From Bacillota bacterium (GTDB lineage: Bacteria; Bacillota_I; Bacilli_A; RF39; UBA660), in assembly GCA_015059435.1 (NCBI GenBank), contig SVAJ01000001.1, forward strand, positions 400,001 through 464,000: 64,000 bases of DNA. Direction: 5' to 3'. Below the pieces are notes generated by a model, which did no database searches, had not been told where the DNA came from, and saw only the letters and a list, made by a program, of their open reading frames with translations. Shown in pieces: positions 16,694 through 26,117 of this stretch (position 1 is its first letter; each line of letters opens with the position of its first letter). The position numbers and the translations under genes are program-made.

Positions 16694-17665
16694 ATGCCAG
16701 CAACTATTACTCATGCATATTTTTCGGAGGATATTTATGATGTTTTACCAAGCCACATTAAATCTTTAGTTAACCCTAATAGAATTAGAATGTTTGGTCA
16801 AAGTACTGATCCTTTAATGTTTTATAATCTTTTTAGTTTAAAAAAAGGAAAAAACATTAGAGAATTAGATCATTTCTTTCATGGTAACAGAACTAGAAAA
16901 TATTTTATTACTTTGGTTAAGTATATTAAGAAACATAATCTAGAGTATGATGTCGATACTATGTCTTTTTTAGTAGGTTTCATATGTCATTATGTATTAG
17001 ATTCTAATGTTCATCCATATGTATTTTATAAGACTGGAAAATTTGATAAAAATGATCCTGATACTTATAAATATAATAATATCCATACCTTCATGGAAAC
17101 CTTTATAGATAATTATTTAGTAAGAAAAAGAGAAAATATTAATCCATATAAATTTAATATCGGGAAGTTTTGTTTTGATACTAGAAAGTTTTCTGATGAA
17201 TTAATTAGAACTATCGATTATAGTTTTACACGTACTTATAATGTTCCTAATATGGGGAAAATTTATTATAAAGCAGTTAAACAAATGAAGTTTTCTTTAG
17301 TAGTTTTTAGAAAAGATAGATTTGGTATAAAGAAATTTATATATAAATTAGTTGATACTTTTACACCTAGAAGTATGTTTAGATTTGAAGCAATTAGTTA
17401 TCACTATCCACTTACAGATAGACACAACTTTTTAAATAGTAATCATGAGGTATGGTCTAATCCTATTGATTATAAAATTACTAGTCGTGAATCATTTTTA
17501 GATTTATATTTAAAATCAATTAAAGAAGCTAGAAGTATTATTATTAATACTTTTAAATATATTGATGGAGAAGATATTAATTTAGGAGATGTTTTTACTA
17601 ATAAGAGTTATGTTACTGGACTTGATTGTGATTTAGGTAATGATGTAAAATATTTTGAATTTTAA
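16694..17665 (+). CDS. Zinc-dependent phospholipase C-like protein
   Basis: The 323-residue protein fits the Zn-dependent phospholipase C / S1-P1 nuclease-like fold. Features are THAYFSEDIYDVLP near the N-terminus, GQSTDPLMFYN, a histidine-rich DHFFHGNRTRKYF segment, and GFICHYVLDSNVHPYVFYKTGKFD, giving several His and Asp ligands for a zinc cluster. No signal peptide is seen, so it may act inside the cell. The substrate is unknown; related proteins in Clostridia are annotated only from the fold. A GGGGGG RBS precedes it, and the SpoIID-like gene follows after 44 bp. Confidence 0.8.
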   Translation: MPATITHAYFSEDIYDVLPSHIKSLVNPNRIRMFGQSTDPLMFYNLFSLKKGKNIRELDHFFHGNRTRKYFITLVKYIKKHNLEYDVDTMSFLVGFICHYVLDSNVHPYVFYKTGKFDKNDPDTYKYNNIHTFMETFIDNYLVRKRENINPYKFNIGKFCFDTRKFSDELIRTIDYSFTRTYNVPNMGKIYYKAVKQMKFSLVVFRKDRFGIKKFIYKLVDTFTPRSMFRFEAISYHYPLTDRHNFLNSNHEVWSNPIDYKITSRESFLDLYLKSIKEARSIIINTFKYIDGEDINLGDVFTNKSYVTGLDCDLGNDVKYFEF

Positions 17666-17709
17666 GTATATTTTTTTTAATTAATTTCATAATAATCTTA
17701 GGTGATTAT

Positions 17710-18768
17710 ATGTTTTATAGATATGAAATTAATGATGATATATTATACTTATATCTTACTATGAATTATGAATTTTCTCGTGAATTAGGACTTAATTCAA
17801 GTGACAAAGAGTTAAAACGAAGAACTAAAAACTTTATTAAGAATAATCATATTAATTTTAATAATGGAAAAATATATTTAATTGTGGATGGTATTGTCGT
17901 TAAGAGTTTTGAAATTAATGATGAGGAAAACATAGAGACTTTAAAGGAAAACTTATATTACTCTAATGATCATTATCTAGTTACTATTAAACTAGATAAC
18001 GGAGCTATTATTGAAATGTCTTTAAAGGATTATTTACTTGGTGTTTTAGCAACTAATTCTGTAGCTGATTTAGATATAGAAGTTATTAAGTCTTTAGCTG
18101 TATTATTTAGAACATATGCATTTAAAGAGATGCATGAAAATAAAATTATTAATGCTACTAATAATATAGCTATATATAAACCTATTTCTTACTATAAGTT
18201 ATCTTTAGCTACTAACTATAGTAAGATGTTTAGTCTATATGAAAAAGCTATTGATGATACTGATTGTATTTTTTTAACTTATAATGATTATTATATTTTA
18301 CCATTTGTACATGTAGCTAATAATGGTATAACTCTTAGTGATAGTAGGTATCCTTATTTATCTAGTGTTAATAGTTTATGGGATTTTTCTTCACCTTATT
18401 TTGTGGAAACTACTAAGTTTAGCTATGAGTACCTATCTAAATTATTTAAATTTGATATAAAAAAAGATACTCCTATTGAAATATTAGAAGTATCTCCTTA
18501 TGGAAAATTATTAAAAATAAAGATTGGTAATAATACTTTTGATGGAAAAAGATTTATTAATATGTTAAATTTAAAGTCACAGTATATTAATATAATTGTT
18601 AATACTAATGATATTGCATTTATTACTAGAGGATTTGGTAATTTCTTAGGAATTAGTTTATATGGGGCTAATTGTTTAGCTAGTAATGGTTGTGATTATT
18701 TAAATATTTTACATTATTATTTTCCAAAGACTAAATTTAAAAAATATATAAAAGAACTTTCCGATTAG
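17710..18768 (+). CDS. SpoIID/LytB-domain protein lacking the catalytic Glu
   Basis: The 352-residue protein has a SpoIID-like core. The stretch SLKDYLLGVLATNSVADLDIEVIKSLAVLFRTYAF (about 104-138) aligns without gaps to the family pattern EYLKGVVAAEMP...LEALKAQAVAARTYA. In SpoIID the Glu of AAEMP is the catalytic residue of the peptidoglycan lytic transglycosylase; here that position is N116. The C-terminal RGFGNFLGISLYGANCLASNG replaces the usual GWGHGVGMSQYGA, losing His and Gln. No signal peptide is seen. It therefore probably has no transglycosylase activity and may bind glycan or act as a scaffold. AGGTGAT precedes the start. It follows the Zn-phospholipase-like gene. Confidence 0.8.
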   Translation: MFYRYEINDDILYLYLTMNYEFSRELGLNSSDKELKRRTKNFIKNNHINFNNGKIYLIVDGIVVKSFEINDEENIETLKENLYYSNDHYLVTIKLDNGAIIEMSLKDYLLGVLATNSVADLDIEVIKSLAVLFRTYAFKEMHENKIINATNNIAIYKPISYYKLSLATNYSKMFSLYEKAIDDTDCIFLTYNDYYILPFVHVANNGITLSDSRYPYLSSVNSLWDFSSPYFVETTKFSYEYLSKLFKFDIKKDTPIEILEVSPYGKLLKIKIGNNTFDGKRFINMLNLKSQYINIIVNTNDIAFITRGFGNFLGISLYGANCLASNGCDYLNILHYYFPKTKFKKYIKELSD

Positions 18769-18787
18769 AAAGTTCTTATTTTTTTTC
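18752..18787. terminator. Bidirectional terminator
   Basis: The stem AAGAACTTTC / GAAAGTTCTT (18752-18761 with 18768-18777) is followed by a T-run. It lies between the convergent SpoIID-like gene and the type VII locus. Confidence 0.85.
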
Positions 18788-18994
18788 TTTTGTTAAATCT
18801 GTTAAAGCAATATCTGCTTCTTTATATAGTTCTACTGTAGTATTTAAATATTTAGAATATCCTTCTACTGTAGATATAAAATCATTTAATTCAGTTATAT
18901 TATTTTTTTGTAGGACTTCAGATAATTTTTCTGCTGATGAAGATATTTCATTAGCTATTTTTAATATTTCATCATAAGTAATATTTTCTATCAT
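18776..18994 (-). CDS. Small helical protein at type VII locus (candidate Esx-like partner)
   Basis: This 72-residue, all-helical protein without cysteine or a signal ends the essC operon. It lacks the W-x-G turn and is shorter than usual WXG100 proteins (about 97). It carries Y-x-x-x-D (YKEAD) close to the C-terminus, the pattern of the type VII secretion signal. Its ATG overlaps the preceding small gene by one base. It may be the partner or substrate of EssC; that is inference from position, size and the YxxxD motif. Confidence 0.6.
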   Translation of the reverse strand: MIENITYDEILKIANEISSSAEKLSEVLQKNNITELNDFISTVEGYSKYLNTTVELYKEADIALTDLTKEKK

Positions 18995-19188
18995 TAGTTT
19001 AATTCCTCTGTAACTGTTTTATTCTTTTTTTCTTTAAGTTTCTTACTTGTTTCAATTACTATAGCTTTATAATCTTCTATCTTTTCTATATAATTCAAAT
19101 TATCTTGATTAGTCCATTTTTCTTTCATTTCATTTATTGAATCAAATATTTTATTAACAGCATCTACATACTTAGCATAATCACTCAT
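18994..19188 (-). CDS. Small WXG100-like helical protein
   Basis: A 64-residue helical protein with a central EKWTNQDN turn, that is W-x-N where WXG100 proteins have W-x-G, between two amphipathic helices. It is much shorter than canonical Esx proteins. A very strong GGGGGG RBS suggests high expression. It sits between the YukD-like gene and a second small helical protein whose start overlaps its stop. A pair of short proteins after essC resembles esxA/esxB-type pairs, but sequence alone does not prove homology. Confidence 0.6.
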   Translation of the reverse strand: MSDYAKYVDAVNKIFDSINEMKEKWTNQDNLNYIEKIEDYKAIVIETSKKLKEKKNKTVTEELN

Positions 19189-19199
19189 ATAATCCCCCC

Positions 19200-19457
19200 T
19201 TATATTAGAATAACTTTAGAGCCATTCTTTAGGTCTGTTTCCCTTACTTTTTGATTAACATCATAAATCTTGCCTGTTTCTTTACTAAATAAATTAGTAT
19301 ACTCTTTTATTTCATAAGCATTATCTGTTAATTCTACTAAACCTTCTTCTATTAATTTTTTTATAGTACCTATAGTTTTATTAATAGGAATATACAGATC
19401 ATAGTTTTTTTCTATTAGAGGAATATATAATTCTATTAAAATTTTATTTTTATCCAT
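19200..19457 (-). CDS. YukD/EsaB-like ubiquitin-fold protein
   Basis: The 85-residue protein has a beta-grasp pattern with ILIELYIPLIEKNYDLYIPINKTIGTIKKLIEEGL near the N-terminus and a C-terminal DLKNGSKVILI. Both length and pattern fit the YukD/EsaB proteins of Firmicute type VII systems, which are small cytoplasmic regulators or EssC partners. It lies 9 bp after essC on the same strand. Confidence 0.8.
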   Translation of the reverse strand: MDKNKILIELYIPLIEKNYDLYIPINKTIGTIKKLIEEGLVELTDNAYEIKEYTNLFSKETGKIYDVNQKVRETDLKNGSKVILI

Positions 19458-19466
19458 AATATCCTC

Positions 19467-22400
19467 CTATTCATCTATAATGAATTTAATTTGCGTAGCT
19501 TTACCTTTTTCAATTATATAACCAAATTGAGCATCTATTTCTTCTCTTAATTCTCTTGAGTTAGTAGTTACTCTTAGTGTAAATTGATTAGATATACCGT
19601 TACCTATCCAAATTCCTTCACTTAGATCAAAACTATTTTTATACCACTCTTCATATGTTATACTCTTAATATTCTCAATAGTATCAACAATTATGAATTT
19701 AAATACACCTAAGGCTTTAGCTTCTTTTATTATGTTAGTAATACTTGTCTTTTCTTCTACTGTGATTTTATTTAAAAGATCATTTATTCCATTGATAATA
19801 CATACTGTCTTTGGAATAGCTTCTAAGTTTTCTGGTGACATTTTACTGTCTACTTTTACTTTATTGAATAAATCATTAAGCGCTTTTAATGTTCTAGTAC
19901 AAGTATTTGTATCATAAATAATATCTTTTAGTGAGTCTTTGTTTAAAGAACTTAGGGAATCCATTACTAAGACATTAGTGTTTTCTATTTTATTTATTAC
20001 TTTGATTAATCCTTGAATAAATATTGTATTACTATCAATGTCTTCTCCAGTGATATTGTAGCAACTACTCTTAATTAAGTTTATAGTTGCAGTTTTTAGG
20101 GATTCTTTTTCTATACCTACTGGTATAGTTGTTATTGATCCTATATATTTTTCCACGGTATCAAATGTAACAGCTTGTGGTAGTACCGGTATTTTTTCTG
20201 CTTCTGTTTTACATACATCTTGCAGTTTTCTACATACAACTTTAATATATTCAGTTAATTGTTCTTGACGATATGGATAAGCAGTTTGAAATTCAAATAC
20301 TCCATTCAAATCAACTAGTCCACGTCCAAATACTTTTGATGGTTGTTTATTTCTTACACTACTTAATACTGCGGAATAATCAGTTGCATCATTAAATTGT
20401 AATACTAAATTTTGACCAAAGTTTTGTTTTAATTTATATCTTAATGTATTAGGTCCACTTGTTGTTATGATGAAGACAATTCCATATTTTAAACAATCTC
20501 TAGTGATTTGATTTACTACATCCTCATATTGTGGATATGTATCCATAAATCCTTCATAGTTATTAATTATAACTGTAATCATAGGGATTTGTATTCCTCC
20601 ATGATTTATATAGAAATCATATGATCCATTATACTCTACAAATAATTTCTTTCTTTCTTCTATTATTGCTACTAATGTTTTGAATAAGTTATTTATTTTT
20701 TCTTCATCATTTGCAAGTAATATTTCTCCTACATGTGGTGCTTCTTTGAACATTGTTAATGTTTCAGCTCCAAAATCCATAATATAGAAGTTAATTTCAT
20801 CAGCATAATGTGTTGTGATAGTTGAATATACTATACTTGATAACATTAATTCTTTTCCACTACCTGTAGAACCATAAATAATTGTATTTCCTTCTTTTGA
20901 TAAAGGTAATGTTAATACACCCTGAGATTGATTATCAGGATCGTCATATTCTCCTATAATAGGATTAATTACATTCTTCTCTGCTAAAAAATTATATTTT
21001 TCTTTTAAATCTTTTATATAGATAATATTTGGAATTCTATCTAACCATAATTGCGGTATAGAAATATTTTCTCTTTTAGCTTCTGCAACTATATATCTTA
21101 CTATATTAGTTATTTCTTCACCTTTAGATTCTACTGCTTCATTATTATCTTTTGTATCTAAGTTTTTAATGTGATTACCAACATTGTCTAAGAATTCAAT
21201 TGATTGATCAACTTTTTTCTTTCTTTTTTCTGTTGGATAATATTGAGCTCCTGCCCAGGCAGCTTGTCCTAAAGCAAATAATTCATTATACCCTACTTGT
21301 AGATAAAATCTTCCTGGATTCTTTAATGAAGCTGCATCTGGACATTTAATCATATCCATACTATCTGCTTTATCTTGAACTTTTAGACATACTCTAAATT
21401 TTGAGTTTGACCAAATTTGATCATTGACTACTCCAGCTGGTTTTTGTGTTGCTAGAATTAAGTGAACTCCTAGTGAACGTCCAATACGAGCAGTTGATAT
21501 TAATTTATCCATAAATTCTGGTTGTTGAGTTTTTAACTCAGCAAACTCATCACTTATAATAAATAAATGTGAAACAGGTTCATCTACTAAACCTTTTCTA
21601 TAAAGTGCTTGATATTTATATATATCTATTGTACTTTCATTTAATTTATCTCTAGCAATATTAAATACTCTTTGTCTTCTTCTTAATTCACTTTCAATAG
21701 AAGCAAGTGCTCTATTCATTTCTACTGTATCTAAGTTTGTAATAGTACCTGCTAGATGTGGTAATTTCATTCCTGTTTCTTTATTTTCAAAGGCTCCTGT
21801 TAGTCCTCCACCTTTATAATCGATAAGTACGAATGATACTTCAGATGGATGATAGTTAATAGCCATTGATAATACATAACTTATAATAAATTCTGATTTA
21901 CCAGAACCTGTCATACCTGCAATAAGTCCATGTGGTCCATAGAATTTTTCATGTAAGTCTAGTTTAAATAATTCATGTGACTTATCTACACCAACTGATG
22001 CTTGTAATGATTTAGTTGGATCATTAGATTTCCATCTATTTAATATATTTAGTTGTTCTATCATACCAACATTGTACATCTCTAAGAAACTTATACTATC
22101 TGGTAAATTTCTATCTTCTTTAGCTATATCTATTGGAATATTAGCAAGTATTTTGCAGCAATCATACATATTTATATTTGGATCATAATCTGCTAAAAAT
22201 TCTTTCTGTTTATTAGAGACTAATTCATTTTCAAATATTCCTGATTTTTTATCACCAATACTTATGAATGTATTACATTCATTTGGGATATTTATCAATC
22301 TAGGACTTATTACTATTAAACTAAATCCAATATTTATTTGCATTCCAGTTACGTCTTTTATTAATTCAACATCTCTTACTGATTTATAATCATCTGTTAT

Positions 22401-24068
22401 AATTACATAATATGGTTTGTATTTGTGATAATCATCTGTATTAAGTTCCATCTTACCATTATTATCTTTATACTTACGATGTTGGATTTCTTGTTCTAGG
22501 TATAGAGATATTTCCTTTGCTTCATCTATATTAGCAGCAAAATACCTTGTTGTTTTATCATTACTCCAACAATGTGGTAATACTTTTAAATAATCCCATG
22601 TTGATTCATTCTTTTCATTCGTTAGCATAATTATTTTTAAGTCTTCATAACTATGATAAGTAATCATTTGTAGGATTAATCCTTCTATAAATTTTTGTTT
22701 ATTAGAACCATTACCAATTATCGCTGTAATATTTCTTTCCACAAAAGATGTGGAAATTGGAACATTTTCTAATATTCTAGATTCTGCTCCTAGTTTATAT
22801 ACTTCTTTAAGTAAGTTATCATCTTCTAGGGCAAAGTGTTCTTCTGGAAAAGATATTGTTCCTTTTAATTCAGTTGACCCAATACCTAATCTTAAGTCTA
22901 GGAAGTCACTTTGATCTATTTCTCTTTCCCATAAGTTTCTTTTCTTTGAATCAATTATACTTTTAGTTGCATCTAATGGTAAGTAATTATCAATTAGTAT
23001 TTGTCTTTGAATTTTCATTTCTGAAGCTATTTCTTCTCTTTTGCCATTTATGTACTCAGTATATTTATTTTGTCTTAATTCTTCTTTCTTTTTTTGTAAT
23101 CTTTTTTGATATCTTTTAGAAAGTAGTGGCCATAATAACATTGTTGAAAGCATAGCAAATGACATGATTAATGTTGGCAGAGCTTGATTTAGATCTCTAC
23201 TTCCATCTATTACACCACTTAATGAAGAATATCCCATTCCTACTGAAGTCATTGCCATAGTCATCATTGGCCCTATTGTATATATAGCCGGCATTTTTTC
23301 TTCTTCTTGTTTTCCTGGAGGCGGATCTATTGTGATACGTACATCTTCTATTTTGGTTTTAAATCTAGGCGCTCTATAGAAATAATCATCTTCTTTGAAA
23401 AATTCAATTCCTTCTTCATCTGGATTATCCATTTCCATTTGTGTTTGAACTGTAGGAGCAATTTTCTCAAACGTATTTGTATCAAATTTAATAAATTCTC
23501 CTATATTATTAACTATAATAGAACTTTCCATGACTATTATTTTTAATCCCATGATAAAAATAATATCCCCATATTCTAGTGGTTTAGAAGTGATTGCTAT
23601 ATTATTTACATATGTCCCATATTTACTATTTAAATCTTGTACTACCCATTTTCCATTGTTATATATCAATCTTGCATGTTGTTTAGATATTAACGGATAA
23701 TTATAATTTATATGGGCTTTAGAATCATTACCAATAATTATTTCTTTGTTTCCTTCAATTTTTAATCTGTTAATACTTTTATCTATAGTTGGTGAACAAT
23801 ATAAAATAACATATTCATTCTCGGTGTTTATTTTTAAAAAGTATAAGCTATAATCCTTTAAATATGCTGATTCTACTTCTTTATCACCTGACATAATTCT
23901 AGTTTCAAAGTCACTTTTTATTTTCCATTTATCGTTTTCTGCTTCTACATTTATTAAGTTTCTTATATTACCAAGATAATCATTATCAGTAATCCAATAA
24001 TTTCCTGATACTTCAGTTGGCAAAGTAAAATTATATATTTGTGTTTTTTTAATAAGTCTAACTATCAC
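19467..24068 (-). CDS. essC: EssC-like type VII secretion ATPase (FHA plus FtsK/SpoIIIE domains)
   Basis: The protein has about 1533 residues. An N-terminal region carries an FHA domain (about 105-175, with IGND, SKQHARLIY and LNSKYGTYVN). Two membrane segments lie around 265-320. Three P-loop domains of the FtsK/SpoIIIE type follow. The first has Walker A GMTGSGKS (about 715), Walker B FVLIDYKGGG and FIISDEFAEL. The second has GSTGSGKE (about 1065) and FYIMDFGAE. The third is degenerate. This is the motor of type VIIb systems. EsaA, EssA and EssB genes are not in the window. The start is uncertain: GTG at 24068 fits GGTGAT and AAGGG, while the frame stays open to a TTG at 24080. Confidence 0.92.
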   Translation of the reverse strand: MIVRLIKKTQIYNFTLPTEVSGNYWITDNDYLGNIRNLINVEAENDKWKIKSDFETRIMSGDKEVESAYLKDYSLYFLKINTENEYVILYCSPTIDKSINRLKIEGNKEIIIGNDSKAHINYNYPLISKQHARLIYNNGKWVVQDLNSKYGTYVNNIAITSKPLEYGDIIFIMGLKIIVMESSIIVNNIGEFIKFDTNTFEKIAPTVQTQMEMDNPDEEGIEFFKEDDYFYRAPRFKTKIEDVRITIDPPPGKQEEEKMPAIYTIGPMMTMAMTSVGMGYSSLSGVIDGSRDLNQALPTLIMSFAMLSTMLLWPLLSKRYQKRLQKKKEELRQNKYTEYINGKREEIASEMKIQRQILIDNYLPLDATKSIIDSKKRNLWEREIDQSDFLDLRLGIGSTELKGTISFPEEHFALEDDNLLKEVYKLGAESRILENVPISTSFVERNITAIIGNGSNKQKFIEGLILQMITYHSYEDLKIIMLTNEKNESTWDYLKVLPHCWSNDKTTRYFAANIDEAKEISLYLEQEIQHRKYKDNNGKMELNTDDYHKYKPYYVIITDDYKSVRDVELIKDVTGMQINIGFSLIVISPRLINIPNECNTFISIGDKKSGIFENELVSNKQKEFLADYDPNINMYDCCKILANIPIDIAKEDRNLPDSISFLEMYNVGMIEQLNILNRWKSNDPTKSLQASVGVDKSHELFKLDLHEKFYGPHGLIAGMTGSGKSEFIISYVLSMAINYHPSEVSFVLIDYKGGGLTGAFENKETGMKLPHLAGTITNLDTVEMNRALASIESELRRRQRVFNIARDKLNESTIDIYKYQALYRKGLVDEPVSHLFIISDEFAELKTQQPEFMDKLISTARIGRSLGVHLILATQKPAGVVNDQIWSNSKFRVCLKVQDKADSMDMIKCPDAASLKNPGRFYLQVGYNELFALGQAAWAGAQYYPTEKRKKKVDQSIEFLDNVGNHIKNLDTKDNNEAVESKGEEITNIVRYIVAEAKRENISIPQLWLDRIPNIIYIKDLKEKYNFLAEKNVINPIIGEYDDPDNQSQGVLTLPLSKEGNTIIYGSTGSGKELMLSSIVYSTITTHYADEINFYIMDFGAETLTMFKEAPHVGEILLANDEEKINNLFKTLVAIIEERKKLFVEYNGSYDFYINHGGIQIPMITVIINNYEGFMDTYPQYEDVVNQITRDCLKYGIVFIITTSGPNTLRYKLKQNFGQNLVLQFNDATDYSAVLSSVRNKQPSKVFGRGLVDLNGVFEFQTAYPYRQEQLTEYIKVVCRKLQDVCKTEAEKIPVLPQAVTFDTVEKYIGSITTIPVGIEKESLKTATINLIKSSCYNITGEDIDSNTIFIQGLIKVINKIENTNVLVMDSLSSLNKDSLKDIIYDTNTCTRTLKALNDLFNKVKVDSKMSPENLEAIPKTVCIINGINDLLNKITVEEKTSITNIIKEAKALGVFKFIIVDTIENIKSITYEEWYKNSFDLSEGIWIGNGISNQFTLRVTTNSRELREEIDAQFGYIIEKGKATQIKFIIDE

Positions 24069-24215
24069 ACATATCACCAACCCTTTTTCTTATCTTTTAT
24101 CCTAATTTTATTATATCTTTTTTTTATATTTTTTACAATATATAAAAAACATTATATTTAGTATTTTTGCCTATACTTATTAGTTTTGTTTGCATATTTT
24201 ATAATGGTGATATTG

Positions 24216-25013
24216 ATGATTAGTTGGTTTTTTCATATTTCGCCTGTATATCAGGCATTAATTGCATCGATTTTTACATGGAGTGTTACCTTGTTAGGTG
24301 CTTCTATTGTATTCTTTTTTAAGAAGGTGAATAAGGGTATAATGGATGCTTTGCTTGGTTTTTCTGCAGGAGTTATGATTGCGGCTTCCTTCTGGTCTTT
24401 ATTAAGTCCAGCTATTTCTATGGCAGAAAGTTTAAATATAAATATTTATCTATCTGTTTTTTTAGGCTTCTTTAGTGGTGGATTGTTACTTTTTATTGGT
24501 GACAAGATATATTCAATTTTTTCTAGAAAAACTAGTATTAGTAATAATAAAGTAAAACGTTCTATTATGCTTATTTTTTCTATTACACTTCACAATATTC
24601 CTGAGGGTATGGTTGTTGGGGTTGCTTTTGGGTCTTTAATATATGGTATTAATGGAGCTACACTTGCATCAGCTATTACTCTTGCTATCGGGATTGGTCT
24701 ACAGAATTTTCCTGAAGGTAGTGCTGTTAGTTTGCCTCTTAGACGTGAAGGATATTCAAGATGGAAATCTTTCTTCTATGGTCAACTCAGTGGTATAGTC
24801 GAGCCTATAGCAGCAGTTATTGGAGCTATTTTGGTATTGCGAATACAAACTCTTTTGCCATTTCTTTTATCATTTGCAGCAGGAGCAATGATATATGTAG
24901 TAGTTGAAGAATTAATACCTGAAAGTCAATCTAATAAACGAAAGGATTTAATGGCTTTATTTACTTTAATTGGATTTTCAACTATGATGATGTTAGATGT
25001 TTTATTGGGATAA
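24216..25013 (+). CDS. ZIP-family metal transporter
   Basis: The protein has 265 residues from the ATG at 24216, chosen because GGTGA lies 5 nt before it (the frame begins at 24186). It has eight membrane segments with the ZIP hallmarks HNIPEGMVVGVAFGS and LQNFPEGSAVSLPLRREG in helices IV and V, plus FAAGAMIYVVVEELIPES. It imports zinc or another divalent metal; members of this GufA/ZupT-like group vary in metal. It is monocistronic and shares a bidirectional terminator with the convergent gene. Confidence 0.93.
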   Translation: MISWFFHISPVYQALIASIFTWSVTLLGASIVFFFKKVNKGIMDALLGFSAGVMIAASFWSLLSPAISMAESLNINIYLSVFLGFFSGGLLLFIGDKIYSIFSRKTSISNNKVKRSIMLIFSITLHNIPEGMVVGVAFGSLIYGINGATLASAITLAIGIGLQNFPEGSAVSLPLRREGYSRWKSFFYGQLSGIVEPIAAVIGAILVLRIQTLLPFLLSFAAGAMIYVVVEELIPESQSNKRKDLMALFTLIGFSTMMMLDVLLG

Positions 25014-25046
25014 AAAAAATGAAGTAGTTTTCTACTTCATTTTAAT
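25013..25046. terminator. Bidirectional terminator
   Basis: The stem AATGAAGTAG / CTACTTCATT with a TTTT loop, A-run before and T-run after, serves the ZIP gene and the CmpB-like gene. Confidence 0.85.
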
Positions 25047-25697
25047 TAACTTAACTTTTGTTTTTGAATCTCTAATATTTGGATATATTTTGGCTACTCT
25101 AGCATTTGGATAATACTTATCCATAATTCTATCAAAAGCATTTTTTGGAGCCATATCATTTAATCTCTCATAGTATCTTATAACTGCAAACGCAGAAATA
25201 AATGCATCTATTAATAAAAACACTGTAATTATTATTGCGACTTTTAGTCTGTATCTTGGCTTAACATTATTAATTAGTTTTATTATTTGTGGATATAAAA
25301 GTTTTACTACCATCAGGGTTGCAATCCCCCACCATATCATATGATATACACTTGTTCTTCCATCAAAGTTTAGGTAATATTCACTATAATTCCATGATGA
25401 TGTATTAAATACTGTTTCTTGTATCCATGAACATAAGTATTCTATTACTCCTCCATAGAAAAATCCTTTAAAAAATATGATGTAACTTTTTTTATCGTTC
25501 TTTAAGAGCATACATATTATAGCTACTGCTACTCCATATACCGGATTTAATGGTCCATATATTAGTCCCCTTCTACTTTCAAAATGCCCTCTTTGGAAGA
25601 AACATAGAATTGTTTCAAATACACATCCTAAGAAACATCCTATTAAAAATAGCATTATAACTGTATAAAAATAATTAATATACTTCTTTTTGTTCAT
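25032..25697 (-). CDS. CmpB-family membrane protein (putative ABC transporter type IV, PF06541)
   Basis: The 221-residue protein has five to six membrane segments. Conserved pieces are GCFLGCVFETILCFFQRGHFESRRGLIYGPLNPVYG, GGVIEYLCSWIQETVFNTSSWNYS and GRTSVYHMIWWG, which match the CmpB-like family common in gut Firmicutes. The family is annotated as a putative ABC permease, but no ATPase gene lies here, so its function is open. AAAGGGTG precedes the start. Confidence 0.85.
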   Translation of the reverse strand: MNKKKYINYFYTVIMLFLIGCFLGCVFETILCFFQRGHFESRRGLIYGPLNPVYGVAVAIICMLLKNDKKSYIIFFKGFFYGGVIEYLCSWIQETVFNTSSWNYSEYYLNFDGRTSVYHMIWWGIATLMVVKLLYPQIIKLINNVKPRYRLKVAIIITVFLLIDAFISAFAVIRYYERLNDMAPKNAFDRIMDKYYPNARVAKIYPNIRDSKTKVKLIKMK

Positions 25698-25745
25698 ACT
25701 ACAACACCCTTTTCTTTATTCTAGCATTTTTTTATAAATATTTCA

Positions 25746-26036
25746 TCATTTATTTGTTATTTGTCTGTGGGATGGTATTTTTCCTTCTAAAGTTTTGTAA
25801 ATGGAATCTGCTCCTATAAATGAAAATAGCCCTACCCAAAGGCTTGTTGACATATCTATTGTAGTAAATGTTTTGCAAAATAGTATTCCACATATTATAT
25901 TCACAAAAAAGCTATATATCATTAAGTATTTACTAGTCTTAAATAATACCTTTGTTTTTTGAATAAATGTACACGTTATAGTACTTAGCGCAATTGATAT
26001 TATTAATAATTCTTGTAGATATTCTAATTTTAACAT
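25746..26036 (-). CDS. Holin-like small membrane protein
   Basis: The protein has 96 residues from the ATG at 26036, chosen for AAGGAGG 6 nt upstream; the frame extends to 26093. It has three hydrophobic segments and a C-terminal SLWVGLFSFIGADSIYKTLEGKI, which resembles phage-type holins of superfamily V (Hol44-like). No endolysin or phage genes are adjacent, so a phage role is not supported; such proteins also occur as lone chromosomal genes. The assignment is tentative. Confidence 0.55.
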   Translation of the reverse strand: MLKLEYLQELLIISIALSTITCTFIQKTKVLFKTSKYLMIYSFFVNIICGILFCKTFTTIDMSTSLWVGLFSFIGADSIYKTLEGKIPSHRQITNK

Positions 26037-26079
26037 AATACCTCCTTGTAGTAATATATGCAGACATATTCTTTTTGAC

Positions 26080-26107
26080 AAAAAAAGTATCAAAAGATAC
26101 TTTATTT
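26080..26107 (-). terminator. Terminator of the 26118 gene
   Basis: On the minus strand the stem AAAGTATC / GATACTTT with a 4-nt loop is followed by T7. Confidence 0.85.
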
Positions 26108-26117
26108 TTTTATTAAT

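Noticed and set aside
22736-22756. TTTCCACA-N5-TGTGGAAA inside essC
   Set aside because: The spacing matches the palindrome family, but it is in coding sequence and the arms lack the DnaA-box TTATCCACA; treated as chance.
25746-26036. Prophage remnant suggested by a holin-like gene
   Set aside because: No lysin, portal, capsid, integrase or attachment repeats nearby; neighbours are chromosomal genes.
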